Shown piece by piece: positions 1 to 7,025 of a stretch of 64,000 nt of DNA. Numbering within the stretch: position 1 is the first letter of the stretch; the number at the start of each line of letters is the position of its first letter. A model generated the notes under the pieces. That model saw nothing but the letters and a program-made list of their open reading frames with translations. It was not told the DNA's origin and ran no database searches. The stretch is from NCBI RefSeq assembly GCF_014647895.1, contig NZ_BMQB01000003.1, forward strand, positions 62,001-126,000, in the 5' to 3' direction. This DNA comes from Pilimelia anulata. Lineage in GTDB: Bacteria > Actinomycetota > Actinomycetes > Mycobacteriales > Micromonosporaceae. A program made the translations under genes and the position numbers.

Positions 1-572
1 GCCCGGTACAGCGGGGTGTCGACGCTCGCCGGCAGGACCGTGCACACGGCGATCCGCCGCTCCCGGGCGAGCAGCAGCTCCTGCCGCAGGCTCGCGGACA
101 GCCCCCGGACGGCGAACCGGCTCATCGCGTAGCCGGCGGCGCCGGGGTGCCCGAGCACGCCGACGGCCGACGCGACGTTGACGATCGTGCCGCCGCCGGC
201 CCGGCGCAGGTGGGGCAGGGCGGCGCGGACGCCGTACAGGTACCCGAGCGCGTTGACCTCGACGACCCGGCGGGCGTCGGCCGGCGGGGTGGCCTCGACG
301 CTGCCGAACGCGGCGACGGCGGCGGCGTTCACCCAGGCGTCCAGGCGGCCGTACCGGTCCACCGCCGCGGCGGCGAGCGCGACCGCGGCGTCGGGGTCGC
401 TGACGTCGGTCGGCACGCCGTACGCGCCGCACTCGTCCCGGACCCGGTCCAGGGCGGCGGGGTCCCGGCCGGCGACGACGACGGCCCAGCCGCGGCGGAC
501 AAAGGCCCGCGCGGTGGCCCGGCCGATGCCGGACGACCCACCGGTGACGACCACGACCCGCGGCCCGCTCAT
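1..572 (-). CDS. SDR family oxidoreductase (3' end cut by window)
   Basis: Classical short-chain dehydrogenase/reductase, an NAD(P)H-dependent cytosolic oxidoreductase; the substrate cannot be told. Reading from the ATG at 572 the protein shows the Rossmann glycine motif VTGGSSGIGR within the first 20 residues, the NA(A) segment around residue 85, the catalytic Ser region (VNVASAVG), and the YxxxR/K-type active-site Tyr in the segment GYAMSRFA. In canonical SDRs that motif is YxxxK; here Lys appears as Arg, which is worth checking. About 190 residues are visible and the C-terminal substrate loop lies outside the window. The start overlaps the stop of the SRPBCC gene by four bases (ATGA at 569-572), so the two are translationally coupled and probably act in one pathway. 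Confidence 0.85.
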   Translation of the reverse strand, partial: MSGPRVVVVTGGSSGIGRATARAFVRRGWAVVVAGRDPAALDRVRDECGAYGVPTDVSDPDAAVALAAAAVDRYGRLDAWVNAAAVAAFGSVEATPPADARRVVEVNALGYLYGVRAALPHLRRAGGGTIVNVASAVGVLGHPGAAGYAMSRFAVRGLSASLRQELLLARERRIAVCTVLPASVDTPLYR

Positions 573-1150
573 CGGACGGCCCTCTCGGCGCGCGCCGGCC
601 TGTCGGGTGCCGACTTGCCGGATGCCGACTTGCCGGGTGCCGGCTTGTCGGGGTTCGCGGCGGTTGCGGCGTCCGGGGCGGCGACGCTCGGGGTGGCCGC
701 GGTGGCGGTCGTGGGGCGGCGGCGCTCGGCGATGTCCGCCAGCCGGCGCAGCGACTCGACGTTGCGCTGGTGCAGGGCGAGGTCGTTGAGCTTCGTCTGG
801 ACCCAGTGCAGCGGCCCGGCGGCGAACTCCTCCTCGATCGTGACCAGGGTGGCGGTATCGCCGTGCGGGTGCAGCCGGATCGTCACCATCGCCTCGCCGA
901 ACGGCCACAGCCGCGGCCGCATGACGAGCTGCCGGCCGGGCTCGCAGCTCAGCGCGACGGTGGTGTCCCGCAGCGACAGCGGCCACGGGCCGGCCTTGTG
1001 GTGGATCCGCGCCCCCGGCCCGGGCCAGTGGGGGTCCACGTCGCGGATGTGCGCGGTGCCGACGACCCAGTCGCTGTACGTCCAGCCGTCGGCGAGGACG
1101 GCGTAGACCCGCTCAGCGGGGGCATCGATGACGCGTCGGGTGATAGCCAC
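569..1150 (-). CDS. SRPBCC family protein (polyketide cyclase/dehydrase-like)
   Basis: A 193-residue SRPBCC (START/Bet v1 fold) protein that should bind a hydrophobic ligand in a beta-barrel cavity. The fold begins at once with ITRRVIDAPAERVYAVLADG, and the sequence WVVGTAHIRDVDPHWPGPG is typical of actinobacterial members. The chosen GTG at 1150 puts this first strand at residue 3; longer readings back to 1306 add only Pro/Arg-rich sequence that looks non-coding. Residues after about 150 form a low-complexity tail rich in A, P, K and S with short repeats of SGKSAP type, probably disordered. The gene is upstream of, and overlaps by ATGA, an SDR oxidoreductase. No strong Shine-Dalgarno site is visible, so the exact start is uncertain. 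Confidence 0.75.
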   Translation of the reverse strand: MAITRRVIDAPAERVYAVLADGWTYSDWVVGTAHIRDVDPHWPGPGARIHHKAGPWPLSLRDTTVALSCEPGRQLVMRPRLWPFGEAMVTIRLHPHGDTATLVTIEEEFAAGPLHWVQTKLNDLALHQRNVESLRRLADIAERRRPTTATAATPSVAAPDAATAANPDKPAPGKSASGKSAPDRPARAERAVR

Positions 1151-1203
1151 GCCGTGCAGGTACCCGACAGCGCGCGAACTATGCCGCGCGGCCACGGGTT
1201 GCT

Positions 1204-1251
1204 GGTCGCGGTGCGGGCCGGTCGCGGTGCGGGCCGGGCGCGGTGCGGGCC
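1204..1251. repeat. 3 x 16-bp GC-rich tandem repeat in a divergent intergenic region
   Basis: Units 1204-1219 and 1220-1235 are identical (ggtcgcggtgcgggcc) and 1236-1251 differs by one base. They lie between the divergent SRPBCC (minus) and topoisomerase IB (plus) genes, where both promoters should be. The unit has no strong dyad symmetry. The repeat may be replication slippage or a cluster of protein-binding sites. Confidence 0.8.
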
Positions 1252-1371
1252 GGGCGAATTGTCTGCTCGGTTGGACGGATGCCGGGCGGGGAAAGGGCGC
1301 TCGCATGGAAGCGTCCGACGTCTACGGGGTCCGGCCCGGCCGGCGCGGGGTCGCGGCCGGCGGGTGGCCCG

Positions 1372-2385
1372 GTGCGGCTGCGGCGCAGTAACCCCCGGCG
1401 CCCCGGCCTGGCCCGCCGGCGGCGCGGCCGCGGCGCGAGCTACACCGGACCCGACGGCACCCCGGTCACCGACCGCGCCACCCTCGACCGCCTGCGCGCC
1501 CTCGCCATCCCGCCGGCCTGGCGCGACGTCTGGATCTGCCCCGACCCGCGCGGCCACCTCCAGGCCACCGGCGTGGACGCGGCGGGCCGCCGCCAGTACC
1601 TGTACCACCCCGCCTGGCGCGAGCACCGCGACGCGGCGAAGTTCGACCGGGTCGCCGCGGCCGCCACGCGCCTGCCCCGGCTGCGCCGCCGGGTCGCCGC
1701 CGACCTCGACCGGACCGGCCTGCACCGCGACCGCGTCCTCGCCGTACTGGTCGCGCTGCTGGACTCGGGCGCCTTCCGGGTGGGCGGCGAGGAGTCCGCG
1801 GCGGCCGACGACCCGACGTACGGGCTGACCACGCTGCGGCGGGCGCACGTCCGGTCGCGGCGGGGCGCGGTGGAGCTGCGGTACGCCGGCAAGGGCGGTG
1901 TCGCCGTCCGGCGGGTGGTCGCCGACCCGCGGCTGGTCGCGGTGCTGCGGCGGCTGCGGCGGGCGCCGGGCGAGCGGCTGTTCCGGTACTGGGACCGGGC
2001 CGGCCGGCGCTGGTGCCCCGTCCGCGGCGAGGACGTCAACGCGTACCTGCGTACGGCGACCGGCACCGACTTCACGGCCAAGGACTTCCGGAGCTGGTGG
2101 GCGACGGTCCACGCCGCCGCGTCCCTGGCCACCCGCCCGGCGGCGCGCTCGGGGCGGGCCCGGCAGCGGGCGGTGCGCGCGGTGATGGTGGAGGTGGCGG
2201 AGCTGCTGAGCAACACGCCGGCGGTGGCCCGGGCGTCGTACGTGGACCCGCGCGTCCTGGACCGCTACGCCGACGGCGACGTGGCGGCCGTCCCGGCGGA
2301 CGCGGTGTCCCACCTGGACAACGGCGACTCCCCCGCCCGCCGCCGCATCGAACGCGCCGTCCGCACCCTCCTCACCACCTCCTGA
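1372..2385 (+). CDS. DNA topoisomerase IB (poxvirus type)
   Basis: A 337-residue type IB topoisomerase that relaxes supercoils by a 3'-phosphotyrosyl intermediate. The N-terminal domain shows the family start VRLRRSNPRRPGLARRRRGRG followed by AIPPAWRDVWICPDPRGHLQ. The catalytic domain has TAKDFRSWWATV, carrying the conserved Arg, and ends with the nucleophile region SNTPAVARASYVDPRVL, where the Tyr of ASY is the expected catalytic residue. The His that precedes the Tyr in vaccinia enzyme is Asn here, as often seen in bacterial members. GTG 1372 is chosen because it places the conserved start at residue 1; the in-frame ATG at 1243 adds 43 residues of non-conserved sequence. Monocistronic; divergent from the SRPBCC gene. 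Confidence 0.85.
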   Translation: MRLRRSNPRRPGLARRRRGRGASYTGPDGTPVTDRATLDRLRALAIPPAWRDVWICPDPRGHLQATGVDAAGRRQYLYHPAWREHRDAAKFDRVAAAATRLPRLRRRVAADLDRTGLHRDRVLAVLVALLDSGAFRVGGEESAAADDPTYGLTTLRRAHVRSRRGAVELRYAGKGGVAVRRVVADPRLVAVLRRLRRAPGERLFRYWDRAGRRWCPVRGEDVNAYLRTATGTDFTAKDFRSWWATVHAAASLATRPAARSGRARQRAVRAVMVEVAELLSNTPAVARASYVDPRVLDRYADGDVAAVPADAVSHLDNGDSPARRRIERAVRTLLTTS

Positions 2386-2704
2386 CCCACCGACCGAATA
2401 CCCGCCCAGCCGTGGTCTCCCGACCCCGACACCCCGCACCCACCCGACCCTGACACCCGCGGTCCGCCGACCCCGACTCCCGCGGCCCGCCCGGCGGCGG
2501 CGACCAACGACGCCCCACCCACGCCCGGGTCCGCACCGTCCACCACGGCCCGGGGCCGCGGGTCACCTCCTGGACCCCACCGCAGCCCGCAGCCGGCAGC
2601 CGGCAGCCGGCGATCATGGGCTGAGGTACCGAATGGTGGGTGGATCGGTGCCTCAGCCCATGTTGGCGGGGTTTCGGGGGCGGGGGTGGGGGGAAGGCGG
2701 GGTC
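2386..2704. other. Intergenic region, no gene seen
   Basis: This 319-base gap lies between topoisomerase IB and the DUF2231 gene. It is C-rich on the plus strand, carries three tandem copies of cagccgg-type heptamers near 2590-2610 and the inverted repeat listed at 2615-2662. Translated frames here lack any recognisable domain. Confidence 0.6.
2615..2662. terminator. 16-bp inverted repeat, possible terminator or protein site
   Basis: The arms catgggctgaggtacc (2615-2630) and ggtgcctcagcccatg (2647-2662) pair with one mismatch around a 16-base loop. It sits about 230 bases after the topoisomerase stop and 43 bases before the DUF2231 start. No T-run follows. It could end transcription from the left or be an operator for the gene on the right. 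Confidence 0.5.
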
Positions 2705-3238
2705 ATGGATGTGACCGAGCGGATTGCCGGGGCGGCGGGGCTGGATCGGGTCGGCGAGCCCGTGTGGCGGGGCGTGCGGCGGGTGCTGCCGCGGGCCGTG
2801 CGGGCCGGGTTGGGCGGGCGGTGGTTGGGGCATCCGCTGCACCCCGCGGTCGTCCACCTGCCCGTGGGGGCGTGGGTGAGCGCGGCGGTGCTGGACCTGT
2901 CCCCGCGGACCAGACCGGCCGCGGCCGTCCTGACCGCCGTCGGGATCGTCGGCGCCGCGCCGGCCATGGTGACCGGGCTCAACGACTGGCTGGCGCTGCC
3001 CCGCGACCAGCGCCGGGTGGGCGTGGTCCACGCGGGCGCCAACCTGGTCGCCCTGGGCCTGTACGCCGCCTCGCTGGCCGCCGGCCGGTCCGGCCGGCTC
3101 GGGCGCGCGCTCGCGGGGGCGGGGCTGGGGGTGGCGGGCTTCAGCGCGTTCCTGGGCGGGCACCTGGCGTTCTCCGGCCGTACCCTGCGCACGCCGCACC
3201 CGGCCCTGCACCCCGCCGACCACGCCACCATCCACTGA
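2705..3238 (+). CDS. DUF2231 family integral membrane protein
   Basis: A 177-residue membrane protein of the DUF2231 family; members have about four transmembrane helices and, in some, are linked to redox or cytochrome-like functions, but no reaction is established. The family signature LGHPLHPAVVHLPVGAWV appears at residues 41-58, with the paired His that might bind metal or heme. Hydrophobic helices follow near residues 60-75, 80-95, 110-128 and 140-155, and a conserved HL(A/)FSG segment near the end. ATG 2705 is chosen because it has a purine-rich ribosome site (gggaagg) seven to twelve bases upstream; a longer reading from 2633 would begin inside the inverted repeat. Confidence 0.75.
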   Translation: MDVTERIAGAAGLDRVGEPVWRGVRRVLPRAVRAGLGGRWLGHPLHPAVVHLPVGAWVSAAVLDLSPRTRPAAAVLTAVGIVGAAPAMVTGLNDWLALPRDQRRVGVVHAGANLVALGLYAASLAAGRSGRLGRALAGAGLGVAGFSAFLGGHLAFSGRTLRTPHPALHPADHATIH

Positions 3239-3449
3239 CCGACCCGCCCGCCGGCCACCGCTGGCCACCCACCAACAACCGCTGGCCACCGACAACCGCC
3301 AACCACCACCGACAGCCGCCGCGATCGCTGGCCACCCGCCGGCATCACCGGTCGCCCCCGCCCGGCCGGGTCGGCGGACCGACGTCCGCGGTAACCGAGA
3401 CATATCGGGCTGACCGTTTCCCGCCACGGCGTCCGGGTAACCCGGAAGC

Positions 3450-4514
3450 ATGACAGCGGAGCGGATGCGGGCCCTGACGGTGCGCCCCGGTACGGCGGGC
3501 AGCACCACCCTGGCCGACGTGCCCGCGCCCACCCCCGCCCCCGGCGAACTGCTGGTCGAGGGCCTGGCGGTCGGCGTCTGCGGGACGGACCGGGAGATCG
3601 TCGCCGGCTGGTTCGGCACCCCGCCGCCCGGCAAGGACGCGCTCGTGCTCGGGCACGAGTCGCTGGGCCGGGTGCTGGCCGCCCCGCCCGGCGCCGACGT
3701 CCTCGCCGGGGACCTCGTCGTCGGCGTGGTCCGCCGGCCGGACCCGGAGCCGTGCGGGGCCTGCGCGCACGGCGAGTTCGACTCGTGCCGCAACGGCCGG
3801 TACACCGAGCGCGGGATCAAGGAGCTGGACGGGTACGCCAGCGAGCGGTGGACCGTCCCGGCGGGGTACGCCGTGGCGGTGCCGGCGTCGCTCGGCGAGC
3901 GCGGCGTGCTGGTCGAGCCGGCCAGCGTGGTGGCGAAGGCGTGGGAGCAGGTCGAGCGGATCGGCGCCCGGTCCTGGTACGCCCCCCGCCGGGCCCTGGT
4001 CACCGGCGCCGGCCCGATCGGCCTGCTCGCCGCCCTGCTGGCCACCCAGCGCGGGTTGGAGGTGCACGTCCTGGACGTCGTCGCCGACGGGCCCAAGCCG
4101 GCGGCGGTCGCCGCGCTGGGCGCGGTTTACCACACCGACCCGGTGGAGAAGGTGGTCGCGGGGCTCGCGCCGGACGTCGTCATCGAGAGCACCGGCGTAC
4201 CCGAGGTGATCGTGGCCGCGGCGGCCGGGCTGGCGCCGTACGGCATCGCGTGCCTCACCGGCGTCTCCCCGCCCGGCCGGCTGCTGCCGGTGGACGTCGG
4301 GACGGGCAACCGCGACCTCGTGCTGGAGAACAACGTCCTCGTCGGCTCGGTCAACGCCAACCTCCGGCACTACCGGGCGGCGGTGGCGGCGCTGACCGCC
4401 TGCCCGGCCGACTGGCTGGACCGGCTGATCACCCGCCGGGTGCCGCTGGACCGGTACGCCGAGGCCCTCGACGCCCGGCCCGACGACATCAAGGTCGTGC
4501 TGACCCTGTCCTGA
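3450..4514 (+). CDS. Glucose 1-dehydrogenase-like zinc-dependent dehydrogenase
   Basis: A 354-residue medium-chain alcohol dehydrogenase of the archaeal-type glucose dehydrogenase branch, expected to oxidise glucose or a related aldose to the lactone with NAD(P)+. Catalytic zinc ligands are Cys44 (VGVCGTD), His69 and Glu70 (GHESLG), and Glu156 (VEPASV). The structural lobe holds Cys102, Cys105 and Cys113, one short of the usual four, as in glucose dehydrogenases. The Rossmann motif GAGPIGLLAA is near residue 184 and the C-terminal glucose dehydrogenase domain includes ENNVLVGSVNAN. The start follows a stretch of tandem ccaccgctgg-like repeats (3239-3340). Gluconokinase follows 17 bases later, which supports a sugar-to-gluconate role. 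Confidence 0.8.
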   Translation: MTAERMRALTVRPGTAGSTTLADVPAPTPAPGELLVEGLAVGVCGTDREIVAGWFGTPPPGKDALVLGHESLGRVLAAPPGADVLAGDLVVGVVRRPDPEPCGACAHGEFDSCRNGRYTERGIKELDGYASERWTVPAGYAVAVPASLGERGVLVEPASVVAKAWEQVERIGARSWYAPRRALVTGAGPIGLLAALLATQRGLEVHVLDVVADGPKPAAVAALGAVYHTDPVEKVVAGLAPDVVIESTGVPEVIVAAAAGLAPYGIACLTGVSPPGRLLPVDVGTGNRDLVLENNVLVGSVNANLRHYRAAVAALTACPADWLDRLITRRVPLDRYAEALDARPDDIKVVLTLS

Positions 4515-4531
4515 ATCCCCTGGAGGTACCC

Positions 4532-5050
4532 GTGGCCGACCCGCCCGTGATCGTGCTGACGGGCGTCGCCGGCAGCGGCAAGAGCACCGTCGGCCGGCTC
4601 GTGGCCGCGCTCCTGCGCTGGCCGTACGTCGACGGCGACGACCTGCACCCGCCCGCCAACGTGGCCAAGATGTCCGCCGGCCAGCCGCTCGACGAGGACG
4701 ACCGGCGCCCCTGGCTCGCCGCCGTCGGCGCCTGGCTCGACGCCCGCGGCGCGGCCGCCGAGCCGGGCGTGCTGAGCTGCTCGGCGCTGCGCCGGGCGCA
4801 CCGGTCGGCGCTGGCCGAGGGCCGCCCGGCCGTACGGCTGGTGCTGCTGGACGGCCCGCCGGAGGTGATCGCCGAGCGGCTGGCCACCCGGCGCGGCCAC
4901 TTCCTCCCGCCGGCGCTGCTGCCGAGCCAGCTCGCGGCGGCCGAGCGGCCGGGGCCGGACGAGGACGTGCTGACCGTCGACGTCCGGCCGCCGGCACCGG
5001 CGGTGGCCGAGGCGGTGCTGTCCGGCCTGGGGCTGCGGGTCACCCCCTAG
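4532..5050 (+). CDS. gntK: Gluconokinase
   Basis: A 172-residue gluconokinase of the P-loop (GntK/shikimate-kinase-like) type, phosphorylating gluconate to 6-phosphogluconate in the cytosol. Walker A is GVAGSGKSTVG at residues 12-22; the substrate region is YVDGDDLHPPANVAKMSAGQ, a hallmark of GntK; the lid and Arg region reads SCSALRRAHR and RLATRRGHFLPPALLPSQ. GTG 4532 is preceded by ggagg (4522-4526) with ideal spacing. It is 17 bases after the glucose dehydrogenase stop, so one operon probably converts glucose by way of gluconolactone to 6-phosphogluconate. No lactonase is encoded nearby. Confidence 0.9.
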   Translation: MADPPVIVLTGVAGSGKSTVGRLVAALLRWPYVDGDDLHPPANVAKMSAGQPLDEDDRRPWLAAVGAWLDARGAAAEPGVLSCSALRRAHRSALAEGRPAVRLVLLDGPPEVIAERLATRRGHFLPPALLPSQLAAAERPGPDEDVLTVDVRPPAPAVAEAVLSGLGLRVTP

Positions 5051-5062
5051 GGCCCGGGCGGG

Positions 5063-5593
5063 TCAGCCGCAGTGGCCGACCCACGGGCTCGTGCCGACCG
5101 TGTACCGCTTGCCGCCGATCCACAGGTACCCGCTGGCCGAGATGCACCGGCCCGACGAGGCGGCCCTGGTCCACACCGGACCGGCCCGGTACGCGAACTT
5201 CCCCTCCTGCGCGTGGTCGGACTTCGGCACGATGTGGCAGGGCTTGTGGGTCGGCTTGCGCTCGGTGCAGACGCCGACCCAGGCGCGGGTGCGCAGCTTC
5301 TTGCCCCACGTGGCGTTGGCGTGGTTCATGACGGCGCAGTTGCGGTTCTTCTTCCTGTCGAAGTAGACGTCCAGCTCGCCGACCTTCTTCTTGGCGACGG
5401 TCAGGTTCCGGCTCTCGATCAACTTCCCGGTACAGCCGGCGGCCGGCGCGGCCGACACCGCCGGAGTGGCCGGTCCGGGCCCCTGCGCCGGGACCGCCGC
5501 GGCGGCGGCGGGCGGCGGCGCGAGGGCGGCGGCGAGCAGCGCGGCGGCGGCCGCCGCAGCCGTCCGGTACCGGGTGGTCGGGGTGTAGCGCAT
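5063..5593 (-). CDS. Small secreted protein, spore-associated-protein-like
   Basis: A 176-residue exported protein. A Sec signal peptide covers about residues 1-32 (TAAAAAAALLAAALAPPPAAA). The mature part holds six Cys, suggesting disulfides, and segments such as GELDVYFDRKKNRNCAVMNH, FAYRAGPV and a terminal GHCG. This resembles secreted spore-associated proteins of Streptomyces in the order of an N-terminal Cys, an NCAV segment, a YAGPV-like segment and a final CG, but I cannot confirm the family. ATG 5593 is preceded by ggagga with good spacing. It is divergent from a membrane-anchored regulator at 5782, which might control it. Confidence 0.65.
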   Translation of the reverse strand: MRYTPTTRYRTAAAAAAALLAAALAPPPAAAAAVPAQGPGPATPAVSAAPAAGCTGKLIESRNLTVAKKKVGELDVYFDRKKNRNCAVMNHANATWGKKLRTRAWVGVCTERKPTHKPCHIVPKSDHAQEGKFAYRAGPVWTRAASSGRCISASGYLWIGGKRYTVGTSPWVGHCG

Positions 5594-5617
5594 GGCTTCC
5601 TCCAGTCGTGACACGCG

Positions 5618-5642
5618 GGTGGGGCGGTCGCCCCGCCCCACC
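5618..5642. promoter_or_regulatory. 10-bp inverted repeat in the leader of the secreted-protein gene
   Basis: The arms ggtggggcgg and ccgccccacc surround a 5-base loop, 25 bases upstream of the minus-strand start at 5593. It may be a leader hairpin or an operator in the shared 188-base divergent region. Confidence 0.5.
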
Positions 5643-5781
5643 ACACCCCGCCGCCCGGTTGCCCGGAAGCCCGGCGGCGATCCGGTCAATCAATCCCGGA
5701 CAACGGGCGCCGCCGCCCGCGGCCGGGCGCGCACGGTACACAATCGGGTGACCCGCGCACCCGAAGTGGACGGAGCAGCCC

Positions 5782-7005
5782 ATGGCCCGCAGGGAGCGCC
5801 CCGTGGATCCGACCGCCGGCCCGCTCGCGGCGCTCGCACACGACCTGCGCCGCCTGCGCGCGGCGGCGGGGAATCCGACGTACCGCGCGCTGGCGACCCG
5901 CGCCGGGTACAGCGCGACGACGCTCTCCGAGGCCGCCGGCGGCTCCCGGCTGCCGACGCTGGAGGTACTGCTGGCGTACGTGGGCGCCTGCGGCGGCGAC
6001 CCGGCCGCGTGGCGCGCCCGCTGGCACGCGGTGGCCGCCGCCGGCTCGCCGCCGACCCCGGCCGCCGGCGGCCCGGCCGCCGCACCGCCGGCCGCGCCGC
6101 CGGCCGGGGAGCCCGCCGCGCCGGCGGGGGCGGGACCGGCGGGTGATCCACCGGCGGACCCGGCGGCGGCCGGCGCGGCGCGGCCGGCGGGTGATCCCCC
6201 CGCGGGCCCGGCGGCGGGCGGGGAGCGGGGCGGGCGGTGGATCGGCCGGCGGGCGCGGCGGCGGGCGCTGTTCGGGGTCGGCGGCGGGCTCGCCGCCGCC
6301 GTACTGGCCGGCGGCCTCCTGTACGAGCCGGACAAGCCGGCCGCGGACGCCGCCCCGCTGTGCCCCGGCGCCGGTACCGGCGCCGCCTTCACCGGCTCGA
6401 CCAAGCGCGGCGGCGCGCACGTCCGGGCGGGCGCCACCCGGGACGCCACCGTCCTGCGCACGCTGCCGCCGGAGTGCACGGTGGGGTTCGTCGGGTACTG
6501 CCTCGGCCAGAAGGTCCGCGACCTCACCGGCGGGTACCCCGACCTGCGCTGGTTCGTCCTGCCCGGCGGCGGCGTGGTCGCCTCGGCCGTGGTGCACGGC
6601 AACCCGCCGGCGGGCGCGCCGCCGATCGCCTGCGCCAACGCCCGCCCGCACCCGCGCACCCTCACGCTGACCGCGACCGCCGGCCGGGACGGGCGGTGGA
6701 CGCTGCGCGCGAGCGGCCCGGACGCCGAGCTGCTCGGCTTCGCGGTCTCCGCCCCCACGGCCCCGTACTGGCGCCAGGCCGGCTGGTCCGACGCGGGCGC
6801 CGCCGGCGCGGCGGCCACGGCGCGGACGGCGGCCACCGGGCAGCCCGCGACGGCCGTCGCGGCGGCCTGCTACGGCGGCGACGGCCCGTCCCCGGTCCTG
6901 ACCGCGCTGGCCCTCACCACGCCGAGGCCGCGCCCGACGACGCTCGACCCGGCGGCGGCCGCGGCGGCCGCGCGGGCCGCCTGCCGGTACCCCGACAACG
7001 GCTGA
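5782..7005 (+). CDS. Membrane-anchored XRE regulator with SH3-like ectodomain
   Basis: A 407-residue protein joining a cytoplasmic DNA-binding head to an extracytoplasmic sensor. Residues 14-76 are an XRE-like helix-turn-helix common in actinobacteria (TYRALATRAGYSATTLSEAA, then LPTLEVLLAYVGACGGD). Residues 88-150 are a Pro/Ala/Gly linker with repeats of AGDPPA type. One transmembrane helix lies near 158-178 after an Arg-rich stop. The outer part, from about 190, begins with a bacterial SH3-like fold (HVRAGATRDATVLRTLPPEC, YPDLRWFVLPGGG) and then a less clear domain with several Cys. It may sense wall or surface state and control the divergent secreted gene. ATG 5782 gives a full HTH. Confidence 0.7.
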   Translation: MARRERPVDPTAGPLAALAHDLRRLRAAAGNPTYRALATRAGYSATTLSEAAGGSRLPTLEVLLAYVGACGGDPAAWRARWHAVAAAGSPPTPAAGGPAAAPPAAPPAGEPAAPAGAGPAGDPPADPAAAGAARPAGDPPAGPAAGGERGGRWIGRRARRRALFGVGGGLAAAVLAGGLLYEPDKPAADAAPLCPGAGTGAAFTGSTKRGGAHVRAGATRDATVLRTLPPECTVGFVGYCLGQKVRDLTGGYPDLRWFVLPGGGVVASAVVHGNPPAGAPPIACANARPHPRTLTLTATAGRDGRWTLRASGPDAELLGFAVSAPTAPYWRQAGWSDAGAAGAAATARTAATGQPATAVAAACYGGDGPSPVLTALALTTPRPRPTTLDPAAAAAAARAACRYPDNG

Positions 7006-7025
7006 GCCGCGGGCGCGCCCGCGGC

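Noticed and set aside
3239..3340. CRISPR-like array from repeated ccaccgctgg units
   Set aside because: Units are short, irregular and without equal-length spacers; it is simple low-complexity DNA.
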